Source of the DNA: an uncultured Eubacteriales bacterium
GTDB lineage: Bacteria; Bacillota; Clostridia; Christensenellales; CAG-138
NCBI GenBank assembly: GCA_902786465.1
Contig: CADACQ010000008.1
Location: forward strand, 62,001 to 126,000
Direction of reading: 5' to 3'
DNA: 64,000 nt
A model generated the notes under the pieces. The model was not told where the DNA came from, made no database searches, and saw only the letters and a list, made by a program, of their open reading frames with translations. A program made the position numbers and the translations under genes. How positions within the stretch are numbered: position 1 is the first letter of the stretch; the number at the start of each line of letters is the position of its first letter. Shown here in pieces: positions 42,784-54,007 of this stretch.

Positions 42784-45383
42784 TTGAAACGCACCCTCGC
42801 CGCATTGCTTATCCTCGCCATGCTCCTGCCTCTCGTGCTCACGGGCTGCGGCCCGGACCGGGGCCAGGGGAGCGTGGTGTGCCGTCAATTCATACAATAC
42901 CTGGCGGAGCAGAACTTCGACGCCGCCTATGAGCTCATCGCCGCGGACCTGAGGAAGGAGGACCCGCCCCAGCCGGTCAAGCCCACCAAGGGCCCCACGC
43001 CGGGCCCCGGGGAGACCGCCGCGCCTACGGCCAAGCCCACGGCCACGCCGCTGCCCACCGCGGAGCCCACGGCGGTGCCGGCGGACGTCACGGATCATCG
43101 CATGACCCGGGCGGAGTTCAAGAAGCGGTACACGGACATCTTCGACGCCATGGAGCTCACCGCCATCACCTCCCAGATCGTCTCCGAGGTGAACGGCACC
43201 CTGAACGCCAGCGTGGTCTATCGCATGGCCTACCTCACCAACAAGGCCGGGAACCTGATCTTCGACTTCACCGTCAACAGCGAGTATCACGACGGCCAGT
43301 GGGTGGTCATGTGGGACCCCAGCCTCATCTTCCCCAACATGGAGTGGGGCGACACCATGCTGGTGGGCACCAACTACCCGGACCGGGGCGAGATCTTCGA
43401 CGCCGAGGGCATCCTCCTCGCCGAGAACGTGCCCGCCGTCACCATCTACTGCATCCCCAGCAAGATCCAGCTGAAGGACGGGGGCAAGGCCGTCACCGAC
43501 GTGAAGACCCTCTTTAAGGCCGAGGACAAGCAGCTGACCCCGGACCAGCTCCTGGAGAAGGAGCTCTACGTGCCCTTCGAGCAGGCGGTGGCCGCCGTGC
43601 CGGAGCTGGAGCTCACCGAGGCGGACGTGAGGAACAGCCTGGCAAGGACCTTCCGCGACTTCGCCAAATTGAAGGTCCTGTACCCGGACGAGATGAACCC
43701 GGAGCTGGAGGCTCGCCTGTTGGCCATCCCCGGCGTGGGCGTGGACAGCAACAACTACGGCACCCTCCGCCAGTACCCCTACGGCACCAGCCTCGCCCAC
43801 CTGTTGGGCTACGCCGGCATCATCCAGAAGGAGTATATCAACCAGTTCGATCCCAAGACCGGTCAGCCCAACAAGGAATGGCTTTACGTCATCGATCCGG
43901 TGACGGGCAAGAAGGTCAACGACCCCAACTACGACGGCGACAGCTGGCTGGGCTACGCGGGCCTCGAAAAGCAGTACGAGGAGAAGCTTCGCGGCGTCAA
44001 GGGGAGCTTCGCCTACATCCAGGGCAAGGGCGGCCAGGTGAAGCAGATCCTGTACAACGTGCCCGCCGTGGACGGGGAGGATCTGCACCTCTCCGTGAAG
44101 ATCAATCTGCAGAAGCGGACCGAGGAGGTCATCCAAAACATCGTCTACGACGACGCCATCTCCGGCACGGTCATCGTCATGAACCCCACCACCGGGGCCG
44201 TGGAGGCCATGGTCTCCTTCCCGGGCTACGATCCCAACAGTTTCACCCGGGGCGACTTGGACGACGAGGCCTGGGCGGCCATGGAGAAGGACCCCAAGAC
44301 CCCCCTCTTGAATCGAGCCATCCAGGGCCTCTACCCGCCGGGGTCCACCTTTAAGCCCCTGGTGGCCATCACCGGCCTGGAATCCGGGAACATGACCCTG
44401 GACTGGGCCTTCCCCGAGGAGCAGGAGCATTTGAGGGGCATCGACACCATCTGGAACCCCACGAAGGGCACGTTGATCCCCGAGTCCGGCGTCACCAAGG
44501 TCACCCGCACCTACAGCACCAACCGGCGGGGGCCCATGAACATGAAGAACTGCATGATCCAGTCGGACAACATCTACTTCGCGTATCTGGGGATGAAGAT
44601 CGGCTGGGACACCCTGAAGCGGTATCTGACGGTCATGGGCATGGGCGAGGCGGTCCCCTTCGACCTGCCCACCCAGAAATCCCAGATCAAGAACACCGGC
44701 GACGGCGAGAAGGAGGCCTCCGAGGAGACCATGGACCTTTTGGCCATGACCGGGTACGGACAGGGCTGCAGCTCGCGAGCTACATCTCCGCCTTCCGCAA
44801 CGGAGGCACCGTCTACGCGCCCTACGTGATCGAGTCCGTCTGGCAGGAGGACAAGACCGAGTATACCGAGGTCAGCCGCCACGAGCCCACCGTGTGGAAG
44901 GAGATCTGCGCCACCGGCACGGCGGAGGCCATCCGGGACATGCTGGAGGGGGTCGTGGAAGCGCCCAGCAACATGGGCAAGAACCCGGTGACCAAGGAGC
45001 ACTGGGGCGGCTACGGCACGGGCCGGTTTTTGAGCATCCTTCGGACCTACACCTGCGCCGGCAAGACGGGCACCGCCGAGTTAGCTAAGAAGCTGAACGC
45101 CAAGGACGCGGACAAGGAGCTGGCCTGGTTCGTGGCCTTCCGCAGCCGCCATATCGACGGCACCGAGCTGGAGCCTGAGGAGGAGCGGCTGGTGCTGGTC
45201 ATGCTGGAGATCGACATGACAAAGCAGGTGGACGAATGGACCCAGATGAAGTTTTTGATCGCCCAGGCCCTGTTGAAGGACGACAGCCTGACGGAGTCGC
45301 CCACCACCGACACCTGCATCGAGGGCGACACGGTGAACACCGCCGCCGGCGCGGGCGCCGCAGGCGGGAACAATGCGGGCTGA
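42784..45383 (+). CDS. MecA-like class B penicillin-binding protein, frameshifted
   Basis: A D,D-transpeptidase that cross-links peptidoglycan. The domain order is lipoprotein signal with Cys22 (LVLTGC), an NTF2-like MecA_N region (residues 27-190) interrupted by a Thr/Pro linker, dimerisation domain and transpeptidase. STFK (near 522), SDN (near 590) and, in the second part, KTGT at about 45064 are the three active-site motifs. Start TTG 42784 has GGAGGAG upstream. Near 44769 (CAGGGCTGCAG) the frame shifts: the first frame ends at 44829, and LQLASYISAFRNGG continues in another frame to TGA 45383. Loss of one G, or of four bases, would explain it. Either the gene is broken or the sequence contains an error. 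Confidence 0.87.
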
Positions 45384-45430
45384 GGGCGGCATAGAATAGC
45401 AGACACCGAGAACAGCGAGGGGGACGAGGC

Positions 45431-46495
45431 ATGAAAACCATCATCTTTACCGGCGGCGGCACGGCGGGCCACGTGATGCCCAATCTGGCGCTGATGGATC
45501 GGCTGGACAAAAATGAGTGGACCATCCATTACATCGGCACCCAGGAGGGCATCGAGCACGAGCTCCTCAAGGGTCGGCCGGAGGTGATCTATCACGCCGT
45601 GGCCTGGGGGAAGCTCAGGCGGTACTTCTCCTGGAAGAACTTCACGGACCCCTTCCGGGTGGTGAAGGGGTACTTCCAGTCCCGGCGGATCATCCGGACC
45701 GTGAAGCCCGACGTGCTCTTCAGCAAGGGGGGCTACGTATCCGTGCCCGTGGTCATGGCGGCCAAGGGCCGCTGCCCCGTCCTCTGCCACGAGAGCGACT
45801 ATTCCCCGGGCCTCGCCAATAAGATCGCGGCCCGGTTCGCGGACACCATCTGCACCACCTTCGCCGACACCGTCTCCAAGGTCCCCGCGGGCAAGGGCGT
45901 TCACACCGGCACCCCCATCCGGGCGGCCCTCTTCGCGGGCAGCCGGGAGAGGGGCCTCGATTTTGCGGGCCTTTCGGGCCAAAAGCCCGTCCTCCTGGTG
46001 GTGGGCGGCAGCACCGGCGCCAAGGCCGTCAACGAGGCGGTGGAGGCGGCTTTGGACGAACTTCTCAAGACCTTCGACGTCATCCACCTCTGCGGCCAGG
46101 GGAAGCTGGACGACACCGCCCCCCGGCCCGGGTACGTGCGCTTCGAGTACGTGAACGAGCAGATGGCGGACGTACTGGCGGCGGCGGACGTGGTGGTGAG
46201 CCGGGCGGGGGCCAACGCGGTCTTCGAGCTCCTGGCCCTGAAAAAGCCGGCGGTGCTGATCCCCCTGCCCCTGGAAGCGAGCCGGGGCGACCAGATTTTG
46301 AACGCCAAGTATTTCGAGAAGAACGGCTACGCCGTGCACCTCCCCCAGGCGGAGGCTACGCCGGAGAAGCTGGTGGAGACCGTGCTGGCCCTCTACCGGG
46401 ACCGGCAGAAGTATATCGACGCCATGGCCGCCGCCCCCGGCAGCGACGGCACGGAGAACATCCTCCATCTCATCTTCCAAGCGGTGAAGGAATGA
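45431..46495 (+). CDS. murG: UDP-N-acetylglucosamine transferase MurG
   Basis: MurG adds GlcNAc to lipid I to make lipid II on the inner side of the membrane. The 354-residue protein has GGGTAGHVMPNLALM at residues 8-22, VVGGSTGAKAVNEAV near 191 and the donor-site SRAGANAVFELLAL near 257. It follows the PBP gene in the same direction and overlaps the methyltransferase gene by four bases. A divisome cluster (ftsW, murD) is not present here. Confidence 0.95.
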   Translation: MKTIIFTGGGTAGHVMPNLALMDRLDKNEWTIHYIGTQEGIEHELLKGRPEVIYHAVAWGKLRRYFSWKNFTDPFRVVKGYFQSRRIIRTVKPDVLFSKGGYVSVPVVMAAKGRCPVLCHESDYSPGLANKIAARFADTICTTFADTVSKVPAGKGVHTGTPIRAALFAGSRERGLDFAGLSGQKPVLLVVGGSTGAKAVNEAVEAALDELLKTFDVIHLCGQGKLDDTAPRPGYVRFEYVNEQMADVLAAADVVVSRAGANAVFELLALKKPAVLIPLPLEASRGDQILNAKYFEKNGYAVHLPQAEATPEKLVETVLALYRDRQKYIDAMAAAPGSDGTENILHLIFQAVKE

Positions 46496-47907
46496 CGGCC
46501 CAAGGGTATATCGAACAACTGAACGGCGAAGCGGCGGGGGAGGCCCTGTCCGCTTTGTGCGCCCTCGGCAAGACCAAGGCGGGGCGGGAGGAGATCAACG
46601 GCCTGCTGGGGGACAGGCTGTCCCTCCACGGGGCCGCCGCCTCCGAGAAGCCCAAGGTCCGCAAGAACGCCTACCGGCTCATGGGTGCCCTGGAGGATGG
46701 GCGGGACCTGCCCGTGCTGCGGGAAGCTTTACAAAAGGAAGAAACGCTGTTCGCCGTCCCCAGTCTCCTCTTGGCCCTGGGCCGGCTGGGGGACGAGGAG
46801 ACCCTCCGGGCCTATGAGCCCCCCGCTTCCCTGAGCCCCGAGACCGACGGCCTGGTGGCCCAGATCGTGCTGGCGAAGGAGAAGGCCCTGCAGAGCTTCG
46901 AAAGCTACGGGGCGGAGCAGATCGACCGGCTGCCCGCGCCCCACAAGGTCCTCTGTTATGCCCCCGAGGGGTTTTTGGATATGCTGATGGAGGAGCTCAG
47001 GGAGCTTAGCTTCGACCCCCGGCCGGAGAGCGGGGCCGCCGCCGTCACGACGGATCGGATCGACCTCGTGTACCGGGCCGACTGCATGACGGAGGCCCTG
47101 CTGCCCGTGGGCCAGGACGTGGCCCTGGACGCGGAGGAGATCGCCCGGAAGGTGGGGCCCCTGCCCGCGGACCGGTACCGGATCGAGCTTCGGGGCTACA
47201 CCCGGGATCGGCGGAAGCTCATCGCCGCCCTCGCCAAGGCGCTGCCGGGGCAGAACAACCCCTCGGCCTACGACGCGGAGCTTCGGGTGGACTGCCGCCT
47301 GGACAGGGCGGATCTATATTGGAAGCTTTGGAACGTGGCGGACGGCCGCTACCCCTGGCGGCAGCGGACCGTCAGCGCCTCCATCCACCCGGCCACGGCG
47401 TCGTGCCTCGCCCGCTACGCCATGAAATTTGAGAAGCGGGAGCGGCCCCGGGTGCTGGACCCCTTCTGCGGCTGCGGCTCGCTGCTCTTTGCAAGGGAAA
47501 GCCTGGGCCCCTGCCGGGTGCTCATGGGCGTCGATAAGAGCGGCAGCGCCGTGGAGAGCGCCCGCGCGAACGCCCGGGCGGGGAAGTCGAAAGCGTCCTT
47601 CGTCACCAAGGACATCCTGCGGTTCGAGGGAAGGGAGGGCTTCGACCTCATCCTCTCCAACCTGCCCTTCGGGAACCGGGTGGGGAGCCACGAGGACAAT
47701 ACCCGCCTCTACGACCGGTTCGTCCGGCGGCTGCCGGACCTCCTGGCCCCCGGAGGCGTGGCGGTGCTGTACACCATGGAGTACAAGCTCCTGAAAACCT
47801 GCCTCGACAGGACGCGGGGCCTGGTGCTCCGGGAGCGCAAGCGCACCGAGGCCGGGGGCCTGCTGCCCTGGATATTTGTGGTTGACAGGGACGATGTGCG
47901 CTGTTAA
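46492..47907 (+). CDS. RNA methyltransferase-like protein with HEAT-like N-terminus
   Basis: The 471-residue protein has a helical N-terminal region (residues 1-130) with repeats like KVRKNAYRLMGALEDGRDL and VPSLLLALGRLGDEE, which suggests HEAT-type repeats. A middle domain (150-300) recalls the THUMP-linked part of RlmL/TRM11 enzymes. The methyltransferase core has LDPFCGCGSLLF near 320 and LSNLPFGNR near 388, where NLPF replaces the usual NPPF/Y. The target is probably an RNA or a protein. ATG 46492 overlaps the murG stop. Confidence 0.72.
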   Translation: MTAQGYIEQLNGEAAGEALSALCALGKTKAGREEINGLLGDRLSLHGAAASEKPKVRKNAYRLMGALEDGRDLPVLREALQKEETLFAVPSLLLALGRLGDEETLRAYEPPASLSPETDGLVAQIVLAKEKALQSFESYGAEQIDRLPAPHKVLCYAPEGFLDMLMEELRELSFDPRPESGAAAVTTDRIDLVYRADCMTEALLPVGQDVALDAEEIARKVGPLPADRYRIELRGYTRDRRKLIAALAKALPGQNNPSAYDAELRVDCRLDRADLYWKLWNVADGRYPWRQRTVSASIHPATASCLARYAMKFEKRERPRVLDPFCGCGSLLFARESLGPCRVLMGVDKSGSAVESARANARAGKSKASFVTKDILRFEGREGFDLILSNLPFGNRVGSHEDNTRLYDRFVRRLPDLLAPGGVAVLYTMEYKLLKTCLDRTRGLVLRERKRTEAGGLLPWIFVVDRDDVRC

Positions 47908-47910
47908 AAT
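47882..47910 (+). promoter_or_regulatory. Promoter of metG inside the end of the preceding gene
   Basis: TTGACA, 17-base spacer, TAAAAT. A small hairpin CCCGC-ATCA-GCGGG lies directly before the AAGGAGG site. Confidence 0.7.
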
Positions 47911-47923
47911 TCTAAAAATCTAA

Positions 47924-49899
<1,976 letters not shown>

Positions 49900-49910
49900 C
49901 AAAACCAACG

Positions 49911-49933
49911 GGGCGGGCCTTGGCCCGCCCTTT
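49911..49933 (+). terminator. Possible weak terminator after metG
   Basis: GGGCGGGCC-TT-GGCCCGCCC stem followed by three T. The tract is short and weak. Confidence 0.45.
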
Positions 49934-49947
49934 GCGTAGGAAAAGCT

Positions 49948-50718
49948 ATGGATATCTTCGATACACACGCCCATCTGCTGGATGAACACTTTGACGAGGA
50001 TAGGGAGGAATTGATCGCTTCCCTAAGTGACAGCGGCGTGAAGCTGGTCATGGAGGCCTGCACGGACCTCCAATACTTGGAAAAGCTGATCCCCTTCGCG
50101 GAGGCCCACCCCATGATCTACGGGGCCGCGGGGCTCCACCCAGAGGAGCTGGGGCCCTATGAGCTATCGGACCTGGACGCCGTAGCCGCCGCCCTTGCCC
50201 ACCCCAAGATCAGGGCGGTAGGGGAGATCGGCCTCGACTACTACTGGCCCGAGAACCCGCCGAGGGAGGTCCAGCGGGCCTTTTTCGACGCCCAGCTGTC
50301 CCTGGCGTCGGCCCGCGGCCTGCCCGTCATCGTCCACGATCGGGAGGCCCACGGGGACACGGTGGACGTGCTCCGGGCCCATCGGGGCCGGGTCACCGGC
50401 GTCATGCACTGCTTCTCCGGCAGCTGGGAGACCGCCAAAGAGTGTCTCGACATGGGCTTCTATCTGGGCTTCGGCGGGGCGTTGACCTTCAAGAACGCCA
50501 AAAAGAACGTGGAGGTGGCGGCCAAGGCCCCCCTGGACCGCCTGGTGGTGGAGACCGACTGCCCCTACATGGCCCCCGTGCCCTTCCGGGGAAAGCGGAA
50601 CGACCCCACCAAGACCCTGTACGTCCTCCAAAAGCTGGCGGAGCTCAGGGCCATGGCCCCGGAGGACCTGGCCCCCATCCTCTTCGAGAACGGCAAGCGG
50701 CTGTTCGGCATACAATAA
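49948..50718 (+). CDS. TatD-family deoxyribonuclease / hydrolase
   Basis: A 256-residue metal-dependent hydrolase of the TatD family. DTHAHL at residues 5-10 gives the His-x-His metal ligands, GEIGLDYY near 92, VHDRE near 131, HCFSG near 154 and ETDCPYMAP near 205 complete the site. TatD proteins degrade DNA 3'-5' and act in DNA repair or stress. It follows metG in the same direction, a pairing often seen in Firmicutes. Confidence 0.94.
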   Translation: MDIFDTHAHLLDEHFDEDREELIASLSDSGVKLVMEACTDLQYLEKLIPFAEAHPMIYGAAGLHPEELGPYELSDLDAVAAALAHPKIRAVGEIGLDYYWPENPPREVQRAFFDAQLSLASARGLPVIVHDREAHGDTVDVLRAHRGRVTGVMHCFSGSWETAKECLDMGFYLGFGGALTFKNAKKNVEVAAKAPLDRLVVETDCPYMAPVPFRGKRNDPTKTLYVLQKLAELRAMAPEDLAPILFENGKRLFGIQ

Positions 50719-50721
50719 AAA

Positions 50722-50751
50722 ATCGCCGTCCCGGCTTGGGACGGCGTTTTT
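50722..50751 (+). terminator. Terminator after tatD
   Basis: CGCCGTCCC / GGGACGGCG stem with five-base loop and five T. Confidence 0.9.
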
Positions 50752-50766
50752 CGTCGGGCAGAGAGG

Positions 50767-51531
50767 TCACGCCCGGTCGCTGCCCAGCAGTTTTTTCAGC
50801 ACCATCGTGAGGATCACCCCCACCGGAGCCAGCAGCGGGATCAGGACCAGGGCCAGCCGCGCCGTGGCGGGCACCCCCAACTGCTGCAGCAGGGGGCGGC
50901 CCAGGAACGCGGCCCCGCAGAACAGCCCCAGCCAGAGCAGCTCCAGGACCAGCAGCGCCACGTCGAAGCCCTTCCCCCGCCCGAACAGGGTCTGCAGGAG
51001 GCTGCCCAGGGCGCAGAAGACCAGCAGCCCCAGGAGCACGTCGAACCCGATCAGGGCCCCGAGGATCAGATGGCGCTGGTTGGCGCAGATATCCTTGAAG
51101 TCCCCGTAGTATTCCTCGATCCCCAGGGTGTCGAACAGGCCCTCCGTGGCCTCCGTGCTGTCCAGCTTCCCCGCCGTCGGCAGCAGCTGCTGGGCCAACA
51201 GGGCCCCCCGCGCCAGCTCCGCCAGGGACAGATCCCCGTCCGTAAAGCCCCTGGCGGCGGTCTCCATGGCGCCCAGCAGGGGCACCACGTGCCCCTCGCT
51301 CAGGTCCACCCCGGCCGCTTCGATGGCCGCCCGGTCGAAGTCCTGGGAATGGAGCAGGTCGTCCCGAGCCACCTCCAGGGAGTCCGTCACCTGAAAGTCC
51401 GCGTCCTGTAGATAGCTCTCCGCGTCCTTCCCGGTCAGCCGCAGGATGGGACAGGTGCACAGCAGCGCCAGGGACAACAATATCAGCGCCGTCCCCACCA
51501 CCATCCGCACGATCCGCTTCAGTATGCCCAT
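50767..51531 (-). CDS. Hypothetical membrane protein
   Basis: The 254-residue protein has an N-terminal helix (residues 7-30) and three C-terminal helices (about 150-250: HLILGALIGFDVLLGLLVFCAL, VALLVLELLWLGLFCGAAFL, LALVLIPLLAPVGVILTMVL). Between them lies an extracytoplasmic stretch of about 110 acidic residues. I do not recognise a family. It lies downstream of the HTH gene on the same strand, 50 bases away. A role is not apparent. Confidence 0.6.
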   Translation of the reverse strand: MGILKRIVRMVVGTALILLSLALLCTCPILRLTGKDAESYLQDADFQVTDSLEVARDDLLHSQDFDRAAIEAAGVDLSEGHVVPLLGAMETAARGFTDGDLSLAELARGALLAQQLLPTAGKLDSTEATEGLFDTLGIEEYYGDFKDICANQRHLILGALIGFDVLLGLLVFCALGSLLQTLFGRGKGFDVALLVLELLWLGLFCGAAFLGRPLLQQLGVPATARLALVLIPLLAPVGVILTMVLKKLLGSDRA

Positions 51532-51581
51532 AGGAAAACCCTCCGATGCTTCTTTTGCGGGGGCGCGCGCTTGTTCTTTGC

Positions 51582-51803
51582 TTATTCCGCCGCCTCGTCA
51601 GGGGCGTATTCCAGGATATCGCCGGGCTGACAGTGGAGGGCTTCGCAGATGGCGATGAGGGTGGAGAAGCGGATGGCGCTGATGTGGCCGTTCTTCAGCT
51701 TGGAGAGGTTCACGTTGGCCACGCCCACCTTCTCCGACAGCTCGTTGAGGCTCATCTTCCGGTCGGCCATGACCCGATCGAGCCTAAGGATGATCTTACC
51801 CAT
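51582..51803 (-). CDS. Small Cro/CI-type HTH regulator
   Basis: A 73-residue helix-turn-helix protein (MSLNELSEKVGVANVNLSKL) of the YozG type, close to the minimal size of an Xre DNA-binding domain. It is encoded 12 bases after a DUF2975 membrane protein, the usual partner of this regulator. It probably represses the pair through the inverted repeats upstream. Confidence 0.9.
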   Translation of the reverse strand: MGKIILRLDRVMADRKMSLNELSEKVGVANVNLSKLKNGHISAIRFSTLIAICEALHCQPGDILEYAPDEAAE

Positions 51804-51815
51804 GGCGCGCCTCCC

Positions 51816-52538
51816 TTACAGGGTCTCGTCGGCTTCCCGCTGGAGCTGGGCCCCGTAGCGGAAGATCATGCAGAGGAAGAACACGATGAGGGCGGCGAAG
51901 ATGGGGTAGAGGTCCAGGGAGACGCCGAAGTTCTTGGCCCCCACGTGGATGCCCGCGTTCTGGAAGGCCATCACCGCGCTCTGGGCGGCGGAGCCGGCGA
52001 AGGAGCCCACCACGGCGCAGACGATCAGCGTCCAGGCGAAGATGTTCATCCGCCGGATCACGGCCTCGTCGAAGGGGGAGCGGCAGACCCGGAAGGCGTC
52101 GGAGAGCTTCAGGAACATGACCAGGGCCACGATGGCGCTGGCGATGCCCACGAGACCCGCCCAGATGGCGCCGAGGGCGTTTCTGAGACGAAAGACCTCG
52201 CCCTCCTCCATCAGGCGATCCAGGCGGATCAGGAGGCCCCGGTCCGTCTTTTCAAATTGGATGACTTCGCCGTATTTCCCGGCCAGCGCTTCCTGAGCTT
52301 CGGCGACGATTTCGTCGATCCGGCTCCATTCCTGACCCAGGATAGACCTGCCCACCAGCACGTCCGCGTTGGGCCGGAAGGACACCTCCACCGTGTCCTC
52401 GGGCAGGACGGCGCAGACGCCCCCCGCCAGCAGGAGGGAGAAGGCCCCGATGGAGAGCAGCACGATGAGGATGATCGAAACGATCCGACCGGCCTTGCCG
52501 ATCCTGTTGACTTTGGTCTGGATGTTGTTGTTTTCCAT
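51816..52538 (-). CDS. DUF2975-type membrane protein
   Basis: A 240-residue protein with four hydrophobic segments (residues 18-45, 125-150, 168-190, 205-225). The VCRSPFDEAVIRRM-like loop is typical of the DUF2975/YoaS family. Start ATG 52538 with GAGGAAAC upstream. It forms an operon with the HTH regulator and has a near-perfect promoter followed by an inverted repeat. Function is unknown; the pair may sense membrane state. Confidence 0.82.
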   Translation of the reverse strand: MENNNIQTKVNRIGKAGRIVSIILIVLLSIGAFSLLLAGGVCAVLPEDTVEVSFRPNADVLVGRSILGQEWSRIDEIVAEAQEALAGKYGEVIQFEKTDRGLLIRLDRLMEEGEVFRLRNALGAIWAGLVGIASAIVALVMFLKLSDAFRVCRSPFDEAVIRRMNIFAWTLIVCAVVGSFAGSAAQSAVMAFQNAGIHVGAKNFGVSLDLYPIFAALIVFFLCMIFRYGAQLQREADETL

Positions 52539-52569
52539 GGTTGTTTCCTCCGTTCGTTTTCGTAAAATT

Positions 52570-52588
52570 GTTAACGACTATCGTTAAC
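52570..52588. promoter_or_regulatory. Inverted repeat downstream of the DUF2975 promoter
   Basis: GTTAACG-ACTAT-CGTTAAC, a perfect 7-bp inverted repeat lying just after the predicted transcription start. Likely operator for the HTH protein of the pair. Confidence 0.6.
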
Positions 52589-52598
52589 TTCTGGACGC

Positions 52599-52627
52599 AG
52601 TATACACCCGCCCTTTGCGTTTGTCAA
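52599..52627 (-). promoter_or_regulatory. Promoter of the DUF2975-HTH operon
   Basis: Minus-strand TTGACA (52622-52627), 17-base spacer, TATACT (52599-52604). Confidence 0.8.
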
Positions 52628-52633
52628 CTACTT

Positions 52634-52661
52634 TTTTACGAAAAACGTAAAATATTTTACG
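52634..52661. promoter_or_regulatory. Cluster of TTTTACG half-sites between divergent genes
   Basis: TTTTACG-AAAAA-CGTAAAA (52634-52652) is an inverted repeat with the same spacing as the downstream operator. CGTAAAATATTTTACG (52646-52661) is a 16-bp palindrome sharing its right half. They lie upstream of the promoter -35 box and may be a second binding site of the same regulator. Confidence 0.5.
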
Positions 52662-52686
52662 AAGCCTCCAAAAGGCCCCGTTCGGA

Positions 52687-52716
52687 TTGACAGGGGCCGG
52701 GGGGCGGCGCTATACT
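52687..52716 (+). promoter_or_regulatory. Promoter of the PlsC-like gene
   Basis: TTGACA, 18-base spacer, TATACT. Confidence 0.7.
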
Positions 52717-52731
52717 TTTACGTGAAAAAAT

Positions 52732-53997
52732 ATGCGAAAACAGGCGGAAAACACCATGCTGGACGACGTACAACGCTTCGATATGCAGCGGCCCCCCATG
52801 CGGCAGCACCTGATGCCCGTGGCTTGGCTGTTGGCGGCGGGGACGCTGATCCCCCATAAAAACAAGTTGACGAAGGTGAACATGGAGGGCGTACGCCCCC
52901 CCTATCTGCTGCTGTGCAACCACAACGCCTTCATGGACTTCTCCGTGGCCACCCGGGCCATGTTCCCCCACCGGGCCAACTACGTGGTGGCCATCGACGG
53001 GTTTTTGAAGCGGGAATGGCTCCTCAGGCTCATCGGCTGCATCTGCAAGCGGAAGTTCACCCGGGACGTGACGCTGGTCCGCCAGCTCAAGCGGGTGGTG
53101 GACCGGGGGGACATCGCCGTCCTCTACCCCGAGGCCCGGTACTCCCTCTGCGGCACCACGGCGGTGCTGCCGGAATCCCTGGGGAAGCTCTGCAAGCTCC
53201 TGAAGGTGCCGGTGGTGACCCTCATCTGCCACGGCCATCACGTGAACTCCCCCTTCTGGAACCTCCACGACCGGGGCGTGAAGCCCACGGAGGCGGAGAT
53301 GACCTGCCTGTTCACTAAGGAAGCCCTGGAGAAGGCCACCGTAGCTGAGGTCAACGAAGCCATCGAGAAGGCTTTCCAGTACGACGACTTCGCCTGGCAG
53401 AAGGAAAGGGGCATCCGGGTCACCTATGAGGGCCGGGCGGAGGGCCTCGAGAAGGTCCTCTATCAGTGCCCCCACTGCGGCGCGGAGTATCGGATGAAGA
53501 CCAAGGGCACGAAGCTTTTCTGCGAGAGCTGCGGGAAGGTTTGGGAGATGAGCGAGCTAAGCGAGCTTCGCGCGGTGGAGGGGGAGACGGAGTTCTCCCA
53601 CATCCCCGACTGGTACGAGTGGGAGCGGTCCAACGTGCGTAAGGAGGTGGAAGGGGGGACCTACGCCTTCACCTGCCAAGCCCGGGTGGACGCCCTGCCC
53701 AACGCCAAGGGGTATATGGACCTGGGGATGGCCGCCCTCACCCACGACATGACCGGCTTCACCGTGGACGGGACCTATAAAGGGGAGGACTACCACGTCC
53801 ACATCCCCGCGGCCTCCCAGTACTCCGTCCACATCGAGTACGAATACCTGGGCAAGTACGGGGACTGCGTAGACCTCAATACGGATCAGGACACCCTGTA
53901 CGTGTACCCCAAGGACTGTCTGTTCGCCGTGACCAAGATGGCCCTGGCCACGGAGGAGCTCTACCAATACTACGAACGGCAGCGGAAGGGCTGCTGA
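52732..53997 (+). CDS. PlsC-like acyltransferase with C-terminal zinc-ribbon region
   Basis: The 421-residue protein contains the acyltransferase HX4D motif (NHNAFMD near residue 63) and a PEARYS stretch near residue 130, where the family has EGTRS. It should acylate a lysophospholipid or glycerol phosphate at the membrane. Residues 240-270 hold CPHC...CESC, a zinc ribbon, followed by a C-terminal domain of about 150 residues that I cannot name (DWYEWERSNVRKEVEGG). Usual PlsC proteins are about 250 residues and lack this part. Two start codons, ATG 52732 and ATG 52756, are possible; neither has a strong ribosome site. It diverges from the DUF2975 operon. Confidence 0.8.
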   Translation: MRKQAENTMLDDVQRFDMQRPPMRQHLMPVAWLLAAGTLIPHKNKLTKVNMEGVRPPYLLLCNHNAFMDFSVATRAMFPHRANYVVAIDGFLKREWLLRLIGCICKRKFTRDVTLVRQLKRVVDRGDIAVLYPEARYSLCGTTAVLPESLGKLCKLLKVPVVTLICHGHHVNSPFWNLHDRGVKPTEAEMTCLFTKEALEKATVAEVNEAIEKAFQYDDFAWQKERGIRVTYEGRAEGLEKVLYQCPHCGAEYRMKTKGTKLFCESCGKVWEMSELSELRAVEGETEFSHIPDWYEWERSNVRKEVEGGTYAFTCQARVDALPNAKGYMDLGMAALTHDMTGFTVDGTYKGEDYHVHIPAASQYSVHIEYEYLGKYGDCVDLNTDQDTLYVYPKDCLFAVTKMALATEELYQYYERQRKGC

Positions 53998-54007
53998 CGA
54001 GGGAAGC

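Noticed and set aside
44755..44785. Programmed frameshift in the PBP gene
   Set aside because: There is no slippery heptamer or stimulatory stem at the break, and no family precedent. An indel is simpler.
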